DNA of 6,130 bases from Spartobacteria bacterium (GTDB lineage: Bacteria > Verrucomicrobiota > Verrucomicrobiia > Chthoniobacterales > Chthoniobacteraceae), in assembly GCA_025355595.1 (NCBI GenBank), contig JANXZI010000023.1, positions 1-6,130 on the forward strand, read 5' to 3'. Below, piece by piece: positions 5,595 to 6,130 of the stretch (position 1 is the first letter of the stretch; each line of letters opens with the position of its first letter). Made by a program: the position numbers and the translations under genes. Under the pieces are notes generated by a model. That model worked only from the letters and a program-made list of their open reading frames with translations, searched no databases and had not been told where the DNA came from.

Positions 5595-6130
5595 ATGCAC
5601 CGTCACGTGCAGACCACCCCGGCCATCCTGCTCCGAAAGACGCGGTTCAGCGAGACGAGCCTCATCGTCACGTGGTTCACGCGCGACTGCGGGCGCCTGA
5701 AGACGGTCGTGAAGGGCGCGCTGCGTCCGAAGAGCCGCTTTGCCGGCACGCTCGATCTTTTTTTTGACTGCGAGATCACCTTTGCGCGCAGCGCAAAAAG
5801 CGAACTGCACACGTTGCGCGAAGCCGACCTCCACGACGCCCGCGCCGGGCTGCGCACCGACCATCGCCGCGTCGCGCTCGCGTCGTATTTTGTCGAACTG
5901 ATCGAGCTGACCACCGAACCCGAGCATCCCGCGCCCGAGCTGTACGATCTGCTCCGGCGCGCATTCGGATTCCTCGATCAGAACCCTGCCGAGCCGCGCG
6001 CGCTGCTGCATTTCGAGAGCGAACTCGCGCGCATGCTCGGCATCGCGCATCCCACGCTCACGCCCATCGTCGCGATCGGCCGCGCGCACCACCGCATCCC
6101 GTCCTCGCGTGCGGCGTGCCTCGCCAAGTG
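5595..6130 (+). CDS. recO: DNA repair protein RecO (partial, C-terminus beyond right edge)
   Basis: The frame is open from the ATG at 5595 to the right edge, giving 178 residues of a protein usually about 240 long. The N-terminal OB-fold is typical of RecO: TPAILLRKTRFSETSLIVTW (8-27), then GRLKTVVKGALRPKSRFAG (33-51), which carries the conserved VVKGA...KSRFAG pattern, then LDLFFDCEITF. The helical part follows, with ASYFVELIELTTE at 96-108 and LLHFESELARMLGI at 137-150. RecO binds single-stranded DNA and, with RecR, helps load RecA in the RecF recombination pathway in the cytoplasm. The zinc-finger cysteines of the C-terminal part would lie outside the window. The start is 36 bases after the preceding stop, with only a weak GGGG upstream, so co-transcription with the DUF1080-like gene is possible. 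A run of eight T at 5758-5765 encodes part of LFFD and does not break the frame. Confidence 0.93.
   Translation, partial: MHRHVQTTPAILLRKTRFSETSLIVTWFTRDCGRLKTVVKGALRPKSRFAGTLDLFFDCEITFARSAKSELHTLREADLHDARAGLRTDHRRVALASYFVELIELTTEPEHPAPELYDLLRRAFGFLDQNPAEPRALLHFESELARMLGIAHPTLTPIVAIGRAHHRIPSSRAACLAK

Noticed and set aside
5758..5765. Run of eight T in recO as a frameshift or slippage site
   Set aside because: The frame continues without break and the encoded LFFD fits the family, so there is no sign of programmed or accidental frameshift.
4806..6092. Minus-strand open frame of 428 codons
   Set aside because: It is antisense to the DUF1080-like gene and recO, both well supported, and shows no domain.

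Overview
The window reads as an ordinary chromosomal segment of a GC-rich bacterium, most likely of the Verrucomicrobiota or another PVC-group lineage. This is an inference from the gene families: a MoxR / DUF58 / membrane-VWA operon, a secreted DUF1080-like protein, an ECF sigma factor with a non-zinc anti-sigma-like partner, and a free-standing four-helix-bundle (23S rRNA intervening-sequence-like) gene with GTTNGAN repeats. No rRNA, tRNA or other decisive taxonomic marker is present.

Layout. On the minus strand, read from right to left: an ECF-type sigma-70 factor (4768-4190), a single-pass membrane anti-sigma-like protein (4177-3620), a rho-independent terminator (3586-3549), a MoxR AAA+ ATPase (3523-2489), a DUF58 protein with a complete MIDAS (2461-1556), a four-helix-bundle ORF (1559-921), and the N-terminal 308 residues of a BatA-type membrane protein with a VWA domain (924 to the left edge). 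On the plus strand there is a secreted 213-residue DUF1080 / 3-keto-disaccharide-hydrolase-like protein (4917-5558) and the first 178 residues of RecO (5595 to the right edge). Coding density is very high; the longest gap is the 148-base divergent region at 4769-4916.

How the genes work together. MoxR, DUF58 and BatA/VWA proteins form a widespread chaperone-like module in which the AAA+ ATPase is thought to act with VWA partners at the membrane. The sigma and anti-sigma-like genes form a compact regulatory pair upstream, separated from the MoxR operon by a terminator. RecO and the DUF1080-like protein have no evident link to the module.

The unusual part is 955-1530. The four-helix-bundle gene is enclosed by 20-base imperfect terminal inverted repeats (18/20 identical), followed inward by arrays of a 7-base unit (GTTNGAN) in opposite orientations at the two ends. 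The block is exactly 576 bases (192 codons) and is open through both repeats, so it sits in frame inside an ORF whose start overlaps the DUF58 stop (ATGA) and whose stop overlaps the BatA start (ATGA). It looks like a small mobile cassette that entered the junction between two operon genes without breaking translational coupling.
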